Assembly: GCA_937919925.1 (NCBI GenBank)
Contig: CALFOT010000010.1
Coordinates: 1 to 64,000, forward strand
DNA length: 64,000 nt
Reading direction: 5' to 3'
DNA from: an uncultured bacterium
Lineage (GTDB): Bacteria; Planctomycetota; UBA1135
Below, in pieces: positions 33,400 through 42,034 of this stretch. The first letter of the stretch is position 1. Each line of letters starts with the position of its first letter. The position numbers and the translations under genes are program-made. The notes beneath the pieces are model-generated. The model had not been told where the DNA came from and did no database searches. It was given only the letters and a program-made list of their open reading frames with translations.

Positions 33400-34323
33400 A
33401 TGTCCTGGTTCGATTCACTCACTGCATCTCTGATTCCTCTTGTGCCGAAGCCCATCATGCGGCGGCTCAGCACGCGCTACATCGCTGGTGAACAACGCTC
33501 CGATGCCTTATTGCGCGGTGCGCAACTGGCACGCGCGGGTTATCGCGTCACTTACGATCAGCTTGGCGAGGCCGTCAGCAATGAAGCCGAAGTTGCCGAA
33601 GCCGTGGTGGAGAACCTAATGCTGCTCGCCGACTTGGTGGATGGTGGTTTAGAGCTCAATATTTCCACCAAACCCACCCAAATGGGTCTCAACATTTCCG
33701 AAGACCTATGCCACGATTCCGTGGCGCAAATGCTCGATACTGCCGCTATGAGTGGCGCATTCGTACGTTTTGAAATGGAGGAGTCGTGGACTGTGGATGC
33801 CACGTTGCGCGTATTTGAACGCTTGCGCGCCCGCTACGGCGCCACCGTTGGCATCGTGGTGCAATCCATGTTGTTGCGCACTGAAAACGATGTGCGCCAG
33901 TTATTGGCCAGCAGTACGCAACCTCTGAACGTGCGTCTGGTGAAAGGCATTTACGTCGAACCAGCAGAGATTGCGTTTCAGGATTACCAAGCCATCAACG
34001 ACAGCTATTTACGCTGTTTGCGCCTGCTGTTCGAAGGCGGCGCCTATATCGGCGTGGCTACCCACGATGACGCCCTCATCGCTGGTTTGTTGGCAATGCT
34101 GACCGAACATCCGCACTGGCGGGAGCGCTGCGAGGTTCAGGTGCTGCTTGGCGTGCGCGAAGACTTGCGTCAAAAAGTAAGAGACAGCGGTTTGCCGGTG
34201 AGAGTCTATGTACCTTATGGCCATGCATGGTTGCGCTATGTCACGCGGCGCTTGAAGAAAAATCCGAAACTTGCACGCTATGCGTTCTTCGGTTTGTTCC
34301 GGCGCGGCGAAAAAATCAGCTAG
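33400..34323 (+). CDS. Proline dehydrogenase (monofunctional)
   Basis: A 307-residue FAD enzyme that oxidises proline to pyrroline-5-carboxylate. Family motifs: STKPTQMGLNIS, VRFEMEESWTVD, VGIVVQSMLLRT, NVRLVKGIYVEPAEIA, GVATHDDALI and the substrate-binding VRVYVPYGHAWLRYVTRRLKKNP. Length fits the short single-domain type rather than PutA. No pyrroline-carboxylate dehydrogenase gene is next to it. Short intergenic region (58 bases) shared with the divergent lipoprotein gene. Confidence 0.93.
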   Translation: MSWFDSLTASLIPLVPKPIMRRLSTRYIAGEQRSDALLRGAQLARAGYRVTYDQLGEAVSNEAEVAEAVVENLMLLADLVDGGLELNISTKPTQMGLNISEDLCHDSVAQMLDTAAMSGAFVRFEMEESWTVDATLRVFERLRARYGATVGIVVQSMLLRTENDVRQLLASSTQPLNVRLVKGIYVEPAEIAFQDYQAINDSYLRCLRLLFEGGAYIGVATHDDALIAGLLAMLTEHPHWRERCEVQVLLGVREDLRQKVRDSGLPVRVYVPYGHAWLRYVTRRLKKNPKLARYAFFGLFRRGEKIS

Positions 34324-34347
34324 GGGTTTGCGAGGCCGCCGAACTTT

Positions 34348-35316
34348 TCAGCGAATCACGTTGAGTAAGCAATCACGCACCTTGGCGACTGCATCGGCGA
34401 GAGTTGTGCCCTGGGCAAAAGTAGCTCCGGCCGCGCGCGCATGACCACCACCGCCAAGTTGACGCGCAACTTGATTCACATCCACGCGATGTTTACTGCG
34501 CAAACTTAATTTCACCACACCGCCAGCGCGCTCGGTCAACACCGCCACAACTTCCACAGTGCGCACCGAACGCAGTAAATCGAGCACATCGTCAGTATCT
34601 TCCATGCTGCCGCCAAGCTCTTCCAAATGGGCTTGGCTTGCCCAAGCAATCGCGATTTGCCCATCGGCAAAATACTCAAGGCTTTCCAGCACCGCCGCAA
34701 TCCCCAGCGGCCGGCCGATTTCGGCTTGTTGAAAAACTAAATCGAAGATGCGCGCGCTATCCACTCCCTGCTCCACCATTTTTGCCGCTGCCGCCCACGC
34801 CGCTGCATTGGCATTGGAATACTTCAACCAACCGGTATCGGTCATCAGTGCGACGAAAGCCGCTTCATGGGCTTCCACCGGTAGATTTTCAACGCCTAAG
34901 GCCGCGGCGAAATCCAGTGCCAGCAAACCACTGGCCGCCGCACTGCAATCGTGTACGCAAGCGGTCCAACCGTGATCCTCAGCCATTGGATGGTGATCCA
35001 GCACGATCCGCGGCAAACCACTCGCAAGCACAGCATCCCCCATCGCTCCCAGGCGATCGAGTTGATTGCAATCGCACACAATCAACAAATCCGCTGGCGG
35101 CAGAGTGCCGGCAAATAAAGTCCAGGGCGTGTGCGCCTCGAGAAAACCGTAACGATTGTCAGGAGCATTCGGCAACATCACTTCGACTTGCTTGCCGAGC
35201 TGCCGCAAGGCGTGGTAAATCACACTTTGAGCTCCAAGACAATCGCCGTCTGCACGGAGATGACCAGACAACAAAATACGCTGACTCTTTTTAACTAGGC
35301 TGACGGCTTCCTTCAC
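34348..35316 (-). CDS. DHH/DHHA1 phosphoesterase, NrnA-like
   Basis: About 322 residues. The DHH domain has SGHLRADGDCLGAQ, LIVCDCNQLDRLG, VLDHHP and LMTDTGWLKYSN; the DHHA1 domain ends in VNQVARQLGGGGHARAAGA. NrnA proteins degrade nanoRNA and dephosphorylate pAp. The likely start is GTG at 35316, five bases after the amidohydrolase stop; a TTG at 35340 would overlap that gene by 19 bases. Convergent with the proline dehydrogenase gene. Confidence 0.9.
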   Translation of the reverse strand: MKEAVSLVKKSQRILLSGHLRADGDCLGAQSVIYHALRQLGKQVEVMLPNAPDNRYGFLEAHTPWTLFAGTLPPADLLIVCDCNQLDRLGAMGDAVLASGLPRIVLDHHPMAEDHGWTACVHDCSAAASGLLALDFAAALGVENLPVEAHEAAFVALMTDTGWLKYSNANAAAWAAAAKMVEQGVDSARIFDLVFQQAEIGRPLGIAAVLESLEYFADGQIAIAWASQAHLEELGGSMEDTDDVLDLLRSVRTVEVVAVLTERAGGVVKLSLRSKHRVDVNQVARQLGGGGHARAAGATFAQGTTLADAVAKVRDCLLNVIR

Positions 35317-35321
35317 AGAGC

Positions 35322-36521
35322 TTATTTTATCGGCGCGCAATCATCGAGCCGTCGCGGTGGCCGCCAACCTTCACACAGAGCTTGGCAGACGCCCGCAGCA
35401 CTCAGCTCAGGTGTTGCTTGATGCTGCAGCGTAAGACGCAGAACGGTGGCTCTTTTGCCTAGCGTCAACGCGCCCCAGGTGGGCTGCTGCAACACTGCCG
35501 CGCCGGTAGAGGTCAAAGCGTGCCACCACGCTTGGGCGCCGGGCTCTGGCATCATGGCATAAGCGAGCTGCAGCTCACGAAGCGGATCCAGGCAGGAATT
35601 GGATGCACGCGAATCGCAGCCGAGTGCTGGTAGCGCAACACCCGCGGCCACAAAGGCCGGTAAGGGTCGTTCAAAATAATGATGGGTGCCGGGACAAAAG
35701 ACCACCCCAACCTTGGCGTCAGCGAGCCGCTGCAATTCTGCCACGTTGAGATTACTGCCATGCACCACCAGCGTGCCCGGCTGCAGGCCTCCAACGGCAT
35801 CCAACCAATCCACTGGCGAAGCCCAACGCTGCTGTTTCAAGGAGCGTCCGCGGCTGGTGAGCAAATCTGCTAATGGCCCCGTGCCCGAGGCCAAGAGTTG
35901 CCGCTCTTCTTCGTGTTCACCAAGATGAATGGAAACCAACTGCCCAGCGGCGGCTTGAAATACGGCGGCGGCAACCTCATCGGCAATCGAAAAAGGAGCA
36001 TGCAAAGCAATGGCGGCGCCGGCTTGAATGGTTGTAAGGAATTCTCCATCGAAGTCTGCTGCCGCGGGCGCGAACACTTCTTGCATAGCAAGGATATGCG
36101 GCAAAACTGCTTGGTAAGCCGTGCCGTCAGCCCCCGCTTCTGCGACATGCGTGGCCACCAAACCGCAACCAAAATGCAACAACTCCGCCAGGGAAGCCGC
36201 GGCGCTCGCTGGAGCCGACAACCGACCTTGACGCTGACGCCACGCCAACAACTGCGCCACCCAAGTGCTGAAACCAGCACCACCCCACTCTTCGCTGGGT
36301 GCATCGAAGCTTTCCAAGTGTGCATGCGCCAACACTGGCGCGGCGGTCCATAACTCACCGGGAAAGACTGTCTTCGGAATATCCGCAGGCAAACTGGCAG
36401 CGGGTGTCACCGCCACGATGCGCGCATTTTGATCGACGACCAAAGCAGTGCGCTCCTGCAGGGTTAAAGAATCCTGCAGGAGCGCGTCAGGCAAAAATGC
36501 TCGGAAACTATTTTGGCTCAA
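35322..36521 (-). CDS. Amidohydrolase, aminodeoxyfutalosine deaminase-like
   Basis: A 399-residue metal-dependent deaminase/hydrolase. Metal motif 1 is PVLAHAHLESFD, followed by SIHLGEHEEERQLL, TLVVHGSNLNV, VVFCPGTHHYFERPLP and ALGCDSRASNSCLDPLREL. The last two blocks resemble the family that deaminates aminodeoxyfutalosine in the futalosine route to menaquinone (form CPRSNxY...GTDSxASN). The exact substrate is not proven, and no other menaquinone genes are in the window. The start is a TTG that overlaps the stop of the giant lipoprotein gene (TTGA), so the start is somewhat uncertain. Confidence 0.82.
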   Translation of the reverse strand: MSQNSFRAFLPDALLQDSLTLQERTALVVDQNARIVAVTPAASLPADIPKTVFPGELWTAAPVLAHAHLESFDAPSEEWGGAGFSTWVAQLLAWRQRQGRLSAPASAAASLAELLHFGCGLVATHVAEAGADGTAYQAVLPHILAMQEVFAPAAADFDGEFLTTIQAGAAIALHAPFSIADEVAAAVFQAAAGQLVSIHLGEHEEERQLLASGTGPLADLLTSRGRSLKQQRWASPVDWLDAVGGLQPGTLVVHGSNLNVAELQRLADAKVGVVFCPGTHHYFERPLPAFVAAGVALPALGCDSRASNSCLDPLRELQLAYAMMPEPGAQAWWHALTSTGAAVLQQPTWGALTLGKRATVLRLTLQHQATPELSAAGVCQALCEGWRPPRRLDDCAPIK

Positions 36522-39500
36522 TCGCCCGAGTAAGCGAAGCTGAGGTCAGTGACGCGGAAGTAAGCGCCGGCGCCGGTGCCAATCAGCGCCGCGATTTTGT
36601 CTTGGTCAAAAACCAAGGTGTAACGCAAAGCACGCACCACCGTGCCGTTGAGGTTGGTAATGCCACCAACGACACCGTTGAAACCCGGGATCACCCAATC
36701 CGATTGATTAATCAAAGTTGGATTGGCCAAAGCCGATTGCCCGGCAGCCATCCAGGCCGCTTGAAAGGCGATCCAAATGGGTGTGGTATCAGGATCGGTT
36801 GGGGAAGCATTGTTATAGGTACCCGTGTTCACCGTGACGCCGTTCGGAGACCACTGGTAGTGGATGGTCCAATCGGAAAACAGCAGTTCCTGCACATCCG
36901 AAGCTGGCTCATACCAGCGGCTACGCACACCGCTCGCGTTGCCGTTAAAAGTGGTGCCATCACCTGCAACCACATCACCGCCGCTAAAGGCCACAGCAAT
37001 CGTTGAAATATTGGCTTGGCCTACAGAACCGATTGGCCCAAGCTCCACCGCGCCATCGGGGCTGATACGGTCTTGCAAGAAGGCAAGGCTTTCCAAGCCA
37101 GTGGCGGTTTCCACCCTCACCAAACCGCTGCCACCCGCGCCACCATTGTTGCCTGCAGCTCCAATACCGCCGCGTCCACCCGTAACAGAAATGGAATCCA
37201 TGTCGGCCTGCAAAACGGAGCCGACTTGGATCAGCAACGCGCCGCCAGAGCCACCGCCGCCACCAGCATCTCCTGGAGGGCCATATTCAATCGCATTGGT
37301 GTCGACGAATGGAATCGTCAGCATGAAAGCACTATCGCCACCATTACCGCCATTGGCCAGAATCGATCCACCCACAGTCAGACGAGATCCAACATGGATC
37401 TGAGCAGCACCACCACCCGATCCGCCACCCGCGCCAGGGCAGTTGCGGTAAGTGCCAACTTGTCCAGGCGAAGAACCATAGCGATTAAAAATGGAGCCAT
37501 GCACAGAAACGCCTGCACCCCCGCCACCCGAACCACCAAGCAACAAATTGCTCTCTGGATTCGCCGTTTGGATACCACCGGGCAAGGAATAGTTACCGCC
37601 GTCCGCATCAGCAATGAGACCGCCTGCAGCAGCATCCCATTTGAAGTAATTGCCACCAAGACCATCCCCGTTGAATTCGCGAACGTTATCGCCCCCGTCT
37701 AAATCAATCAGAGGTACCGGCAAAGCAGCGCCTAGTGGGTCGGTTGCAGTGGCATCGTAGTAGCCACCGATGCTGCCATCGAGCCAGTAACCACCGCCAC
37801 CGCCACCACGGGCACGGTGAATGACATTGTTGCTGTAAGTAATCGCAGTGCCACCTGAAAAAGCAGTGGGGTGCGTGAGCACTGGAACGCCGCCAGTAAA
37901 GGCTGGGTTCGGCATGTTGCCACTGTGCGGTGGCCAGGCCCATGATCCCATTCCAGAACCACCTTGGAAATCTGCGAGCAGTTGGCCTGGAGCACTTAAC
38001 GGTGAACCTGCTGCACTGACACCACCAATGCGCCCGCCGTTACTACCGTTGTAGTTGTCTCCGGACATGGATGTTTTGAAACGGGTGATGTCTGGAGTGC
38101 TCCCAGTAAAACCCTGTTGCCAATGTGTCTTCAGAGCGTTGAGATATCCGTTCGCGTTAAAAAAGATACTGTTGTGATACCAAGCGCGGCCGCCACGGCC
38201 GCCATCACCACCAGACAAATCGCCAACGCCACCATCGCCACCTAAGGCCGCATCTTCATTGCCACTGAAATTCACACCTTTGCCGAGATCCGATTCAAAG
38301 AAATCTCCAAACCCGTTACTGCCAGAATCCTGTTCGGTGCTGTGAAAATACTTGCCGTTTTCATTGACCGGTGCATCCGCACCAGAGACATCCACAACCC
38401 CTGCAACTTGCATGCTGCCCTGCACCACCAAACGCAGTGGGTTGCTGCCCGTTGCTTCGATACGTGATGCCAAATTGATTGTGACCTCCGAGAATGGAAA
38501 CAAACCATCGGTAAGCGTGACATCTTCGCCAAGTAATTCAGAGTGCACCACCGCGGAATCGGTATCCAACACGGTGATTCCATCCAGAGAATCAAAGACG
38601 CCCAGCGCACCGGAGCCACCACCTTTATGCAGCCCAGTGGTAGCGTTCAAGCCACTGTCCAAAGTTCCTGGGGCAGCGGAAGTGGCCCACAAACCAGCGG
38701 TACTGCCGTTGTCATCTTCCTTACCCTTGTCGTTAAACGTTTCCGTGAGGACACCAGAAACAGTAGGCAAGTCCGGCAACAATGCCGTCTTGATGCCTGG
38801 ATTCACTAGCAGATTGCCGGCCAAATCGGAAATTTGCTGCGACAGGAAAACGCGCACCACGCGTGCTCCAGAGTTGGAACTCGGCCACGGCACCAGCGGC
38901 GTGAAGGTAACGGTGGTGCGCAAGGTATCGCGGTTTGCGACCGCAGTGAAAAACCCCGGAATAGGAATCGCACCAGCAGTCGTATCAAACGTTTCAACCG
39001 TAATCAGCAAACTCGCGCCGGTATCTGGGTTCGCCAAAGGTAGAGTGGACATGATGTCATCGAAGACCATTTCGATACCAAAATCCCGCGTGGTTGGCGC
39101 AGTAATATTATCCGGTGAAATCGAAATCATACTCGGCGGGCCGGGGATGAAATCGACGACGTTTACAATCGTGACGTCGCCGGTGAGGAACGATTGGTTC
39201 ACGCGCCCAGAAAGGGAGCGAACTGCGTTCGGACCACTGCCATCAAAAATGCGAATCTGATAAACCGCTCCATTGAGGAAACCAAATTGCAGACCCGAAG
39301 AAGTCTCGAGTAGCGTTGGGCGGAAAATAACGTTGTTGCCGTTGACCAGGAAACTTCCTGTAGGTGAAGCCCCATTGGCCAGGTTTACAATCGAAATGGA
39401 TGAGAAGTTAACCGAAGTGGGATCAACCGCATCATTGAAAGTAAACGAGAGATCCTTGTTGGCCGGATGTGAGTTCAACGCGAACGTTGCACCATTGCAG

Positions 39501-39625
39501 CCAAGCGAACAAACCGAGATGCCAAAGGCTTCCACCTTGGCGCCAGCAGAGGATGAGGAGCCGCAAGCGCCCAGCACGAGTAACATGCAGGCAGCGGCAA
39601 GGGATTTGCTTGTAGGGAGAAGCAT
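36518..39625 (-). CDS. Giant glycine-rich Ig-like lipoprotein (A)
   Basis: About 1035 residues from the ATG at 39625. The lipoprotein signal ends in LVLGAC (Cys21). The N-terminal third has Ig-like modules of the SbsA/Big_5 type (DLSFTFNDAVDPTSVNFSSI, IEMVFDDIMSTLP, VRVFLSQQISDLAGN). From about residue 455 to 830 there are glycine-rich blocks such as GGDGGVGDLSGGDGG, GAGGGSGGGAAQIHVGS, GGGGGSGGALLIQVGS and GGRGGIGAAGNNGG, likely a repetitive beta structure. The end has a beta module with VVRALRYTLVFDQD and FRVTDLSFAYSGD. Probably a cell-surface protein; function unknown. An upstream in-frame start would add 43 residues before the signal and is rejected. Confidence 0.85.
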   Translation of the reverse strand: MLLPTSKSLAAACMLLVLGACGSSSSAGAKVEAFGISVCSLGCNGATFALNSHPANKDLSFTFNDAVDPTSVNFSSISIVNLANGASPTGSFLVNGNNVIFRPTLLETSSGLQFGFLNGAVYQIRIFDGSGPNAVRSLSGRVNQSFLTGDVTIVNVVDFIPGPPSMISISPDNITAPTTRDFGIEMVFDDIMSTLPLANPDTGASLLITVETFDTTAGAIPIPGFFTAVANRDTLRTTVTFTPLVPWPSSNSGARVVRVFLSQQISDLAGNLLVNPGIKTALLPDLPTVSGVLTETFNDKGKEDDNGSTAGLWATSAAPGTLDSGLNATTGLHKGGGSGALGVFDSLDGITVLDTDSAVVHSELLGEDVTLTDGLFPFSEVTINLASRIEATGSNPLRLVVQGSMQVAGVVDVSGADAPVNENGKYFHSTEQDSGSNGFGDFFESDLGKGVNFSGNEDAALGGDGGVGDLSGGDGGRGGRAWYHNSIFFNANGYLNALKTHWQQGFTGSTPDITRFKTSMSGDNYNGSNGGRIGGVSAAGSPLSAPGQLLADFQGGSGMGSWAWPPHSGNMPNPAFTGGVPVLTHPTAFSGGTAITYSNNVIHRARGGGGGGYWLDGSIGGYYDATATDPLGAALPVPLIDLDGGDNVREFNGDGLGGNYFKWDAAAGGLIADADGGNYSLPGGIQTANPESNLLLGGSGGGGAGVSVHGSIFNRYGSSPGQVGTYRNCPGAGGGSGGGAAQIHVGSRLTVGGSILANGGNGGDSAFMLTIPFVDTNAIEYGPPGDAGGGGGSGGALLIQVGSVLQADMDSISVTGGRGGIGAAGNNGGAGGSGLVRVETATGLESLAFLQDRISPDGAVELGPIGSVGQANISTIAVAFSGGDVVAGDGTTFNGNASGVRSRWYEPASDVQELLFSDWTIHYQWSPNGVTVNTGTYNNASPTDPDTTPIWIAFQAAWMAAGQSALANPTLINQSDWVIPGFNGVVGGITNLNGTVVRALRYTLVFDQDKIAALIGTGAGAYFRVTDLSFAYSGD

Positions 39626-39659
39626 CTTCAAAGGGACCTTAGTAGGACAAACCGCAAAG

Positions 39660-39683
39660 CCACGCTGACAAACGTCAGCGTGG
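39660..39683. repeat. Perfect 10-bp inverted repeat between divergent genes
   Basis: CCACGCTGAC (39660-39669), loop AAAC, GTCAGCGTGG (39674-39683). It lies in the 93-base gap between the giant lipoprotein gene (minus) and the HEAT-like lipoprotein gene (plus). It could be an operator for both promoters or an RNA hairpin. Confidence 0.75.
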
Positions 39684-39718
39684 TTTCTCGGGGTAGCAAG
39701 TTTAGCAAAGTAAACACC

Positions 39719-40678
39719 ATGGGCACACAGACTTACGCACGAGCACACAGACACTCGCTAGGGACTCCATTTCTATTGCAATTAGCATGCCGCCATGGCC
39801 TTATTGCGGCCGCGACATGGTTGCTGCTGTTCACCGCAGCATGCTCCAGCAATTCCGACGGAAGTCCTTTCATTCCAGAGGCTTCGCGTGCTTTGGCCGC
39901 CTCTTTTGCAAGCCCGGAAGCGGCCATCGCCGAGCTCCAGGTGCGAGCCCGCACAGTTGCCGTGCGACTCCACACGGATGCGCTGGTGGCAGAGCTTCCC
40001 AGACTCGAGGACGAGCTGCTGGTCAATGTGAGGGCTCTGGCGGCCCTACCAGACGCCGCAGCGCTCCCTTGGTTGCCTTGGATTGAAGCAACTTGGCGCA
40101 TTCTGCCCAATCTCGCCGAACAGTACATGCTCTGTGCTGAGGAGCTGCTCCACGGCGAAGCGGCGCTGCAACTGATTCGAACCGTGGACCTACGAGAAAT
40201 GCCCATGCGCGTCCGTCTGGTGGCGCACCGCATGTTATGGGAGCTCGATCCCAATGAAGCTCTGGCGCGGGGCAACGTTTTATTGTTTCGCGAACGGCCA
40301 CGCGCAGACGACCGTATGCGACCACTTTATGTCGAAGAATTGTTGGTTGCTGCAACCCACCCACTGGCACTCGAATTATTACTCAACGTTGCGACCTCGG
40401 ATGCAATGGAGCCACGCGCGCGCACTCTTGCCATTCGCGCGCTGGGCAATGGCACGTCCTTCGAGGCGCCCGCCATTTTGGAAAGTTTATTTGACACCGA
40501 GTCCACCAATTTTCTCGTGCGCAAAGAAGCACTGATGTCTATTTTGAAACTGGACCCGCCACGCGCGCACCATATGTTGATGGATCGCTTACCAGGACGT
40601 GAACATGACCCCGGGCTGTGGGAGTTCATGGTGACTTTGCGCAAGCAAGAGGGGCTGCCGTTGCCGTCAGAAAATTAA
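39719..40678 (+). CDS. Lipoprotein with HEAT-like helical repeats
   Basis: About 319 residues from the ATG at 39719. A long N-region leads to LLLFTAAC, a good lipobox. The mature part is alpha-helical with HEAT-like units: LLVAATHPLALELLLNVATSD, PRARTLAIRALGNGTSFEAPAILESLFD and FLVRKEALMSILKLDPPRAHHMLMDRL. Function unknown. An earlier GTG at 39680 would put 13 extra residues before the signal. It is followed after one base by tatD, so probably cotranscribed. Confidence 0.8.
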   Translation: MGTQTYARAHRHSLGTPFLLQLACRHGLIAAATWLLLFTAACSSNSDGSPFIPEASRALAASFASPEAAIAELQVRARTVAVRLHTDALVAELPRLEDELLVNVRALAALPDAAALPWLPWIEATWRILPNLAEQYMLCAEELLHGEAALQLIRTVDLREMPMRVRLVAHRMLWELDPNEALARGNVLLFRERPRADDRMRPLYVEELLVAATHPLALELLLNVATSDAMEPRARTLAIRALGNGTSFEAPAILESLFDTESTNFLVRKEALMSILKLDPPRAHHMLMDRLPGREHDPGLWEFMVTLRKQEGLPLPSEN

Positions 40679-40679
40679 G

Positions 40680-41465
40680 ATGCGTATCATCGACACCCAT
40701 TGCCACCTTGTTTGGCGAGAAGAGGAGAATCCACCCGGACCCCAATTGCAACGCGCGCGTGCGGCTGGCGTCGAACGCTTCATTTGCGTGGCTACCGATC
40801 TCGAAAGTGCCACACGGTGTCGCGCCCTCGCCGCACTAGAAGCGGATGTGTTCGCAACCGTGGGGATTCACCCTAATGACGTCGGCAACGCAGCTGCATT
40901 GGAAGTGCAGCTACGCGAGCTGGAAATCATGCTCAAGGAGCCAGACTGGGTTGCCATTGGTGAAACTGGTTTGGATTTCTTTCGCGAGTGGTCTGCGCCG
41001 CAACAGCAAATACATGCCTTGGAGCACCACCTACAGTTAGCCAGCGAGCATCAACTTCCGGTAATCCTGCATTGTCGGCAGGCGATTGACAGTCTCTTGC
41101 CGGTACTCGAAAATTTTGACGGCAAGTTGTCAGGCGTGATGCACTGTTACTCGGAAGGTCCGGCCGCGATTGAGCGGTTAGTAGAACTTGGCATGCATAT
41201 CAGTTTTGCCGGCAACCTCACTTTTCCAAAATCCGATCACTTGCGCGCTGCTGCTGCCATCGTGCCGCAAGAACGCTTGTTGGTAGAAACTGATGCACCG
41301 TTTTTAGCCCCACAAGCGCAACGCGGCCAACGCAATGAATCCGCGTTTATCGCCTTCACCTTGCAGGCTCTGGCGGAGTTGCGCCAAGTGGATGCAGAAG
41401 CACTTGCTTTGACCACCTCGGAAAATGCGGCGCGCTTATTTGCACTGGACTGGCCGCAGCTTTAG
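40680..41465 (+). CDS. tatD: TatD family metal-dependent DNase
   Basis: A 261-residue TIM-barrel hydrolase. Metal and signature motifs: IIDTHCHL, ATVGIHPND, AIGETGLDFFR, VILHCRQA, MHCYSEGP and LLVETDAPFLAP. The family includes 3'-5' DNases and the D-aminoacyl-tRNA-like YcfH/YjjV proteins, so the physiological role is open. Convergent, with a four-base overlap, with the prepilin gene. Confidence 0.95.
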   Translation: MRIIDTHCHLVWREEENPPGPQLQRARAAGVERFICVATDLESATRCRALAALEADVFATVGIHPNDVGNAAALEVQLRELEIMLKEPDWVAIGETGLDFFREWSAPQQQIHALEHHLQLASEHQLPVILHCRQAIDSLLPVLENFDGKLSGVMHCYSEGPAAIERLVELGMHISFAGNLTFPKSDHLRAAAAIVPQERLLVETDAPFLAPQAQRGQRNESAFIAFTLQALAELRQVDAEALALTTSENAARLFALDWPQL

Positions 41466-42034
41466 TCCATCAGCGCACTTAAATCCTCGGGGGCAGGCGC
41501 CAAAGTGCCTGGCGTATCATTCCATGAAGCATGCACCGAGCTCACCGAAAGAAGGCTAGTGGAGAAATCAATCCAGTAGGTTTCACTGCCTGAGTACCCG
41601 CGTAGATTGGGCCACGCCCAACAACCAACAGCCTTACCTTGGCCGTCGGTACCAACCAGAAAACGATAACCGCCACGGTGGGCAATGCTCAGCCCGTCAA
41701 AAATCAGTGGAGGCGTGAGTGACATGCCGGGCGTGCGCGCATGGTTACGCTGCTCCGGAGGGATTGGAATCGATTGTGCCAAGCGGCGCAAATCCACATA
41801 AACGCCCATTTCGCGCTGCCAGACTTGCTGGGCAGAAGAAATCATCCGCAGGTAAGCGCGGGCGTGCACGCCGTTCTCAACTTGGCGCGCTTGCAAAGCG
41901 AGCGGCAACAGCCACATCGACAGGCCCGTGAGTATCACCAAAAAAACCAGCAACTCGCCAAGCACGAAACCGGGGGCGCGGCGAACCACGCTCCCGGTTG
42001 GAATGGCTTTGGCAAATGCTATCCAATTAGTCAT
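41462..42034 (-). CDS. Type IV prepilin-like protein (pseudopilin)
   Basis: About 190 residues. The cleavage motif is RRAPGFVLGELLVFLVILTG with glycine before Phe+1 and the conserved Glu+5, followed by a hydrophobic helix. The globular part has QQVWQREMGVY and a C-terminal acidic end. The leader is long (~20 residues). The ATG at 42034 overlaps the EF-G-like gene stop by 8 bases. It is a lone prepilin with no pilin or assembly genes beside it, but a prepilin peptidase is encoded 2.8 kb away on the same strand. Confidence 0.82.
   Translation of the reverse strand: MTNWIAFAKAIPTGSVVRRAPGFVLGELLVFLVILTGLSMWLLPLALQARQVENGVHARAYLRMISSAQQVWQREMGVYVDLRRLAQSIPIPPEQRNHARTPGMSLTPPLIFDGLSIAHRGGYRFLVGTDGQGKAVGCWAWPNLRGYSGSETYWIDFSTSLLSVSSVHASWNDTPGTLAPAPEDLSALMD

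Noticed and set aside
36900-38300. Possible tandem DNA repeats or CRISPR-like array in the glycine-rich coding region
   Set aside because: Repetition is at the protein level (GGC/GGT codons); unit length and spacing vary and no exact direct repeats with unique spacers are seen.
38352-39260. Plus-strand reading frame of 302 codons rich in Ser/Pro/Thr
   Set aside because: Antisense of the Ig-like region of lipoprotein A; composition reflects reverse-complement codon bias.
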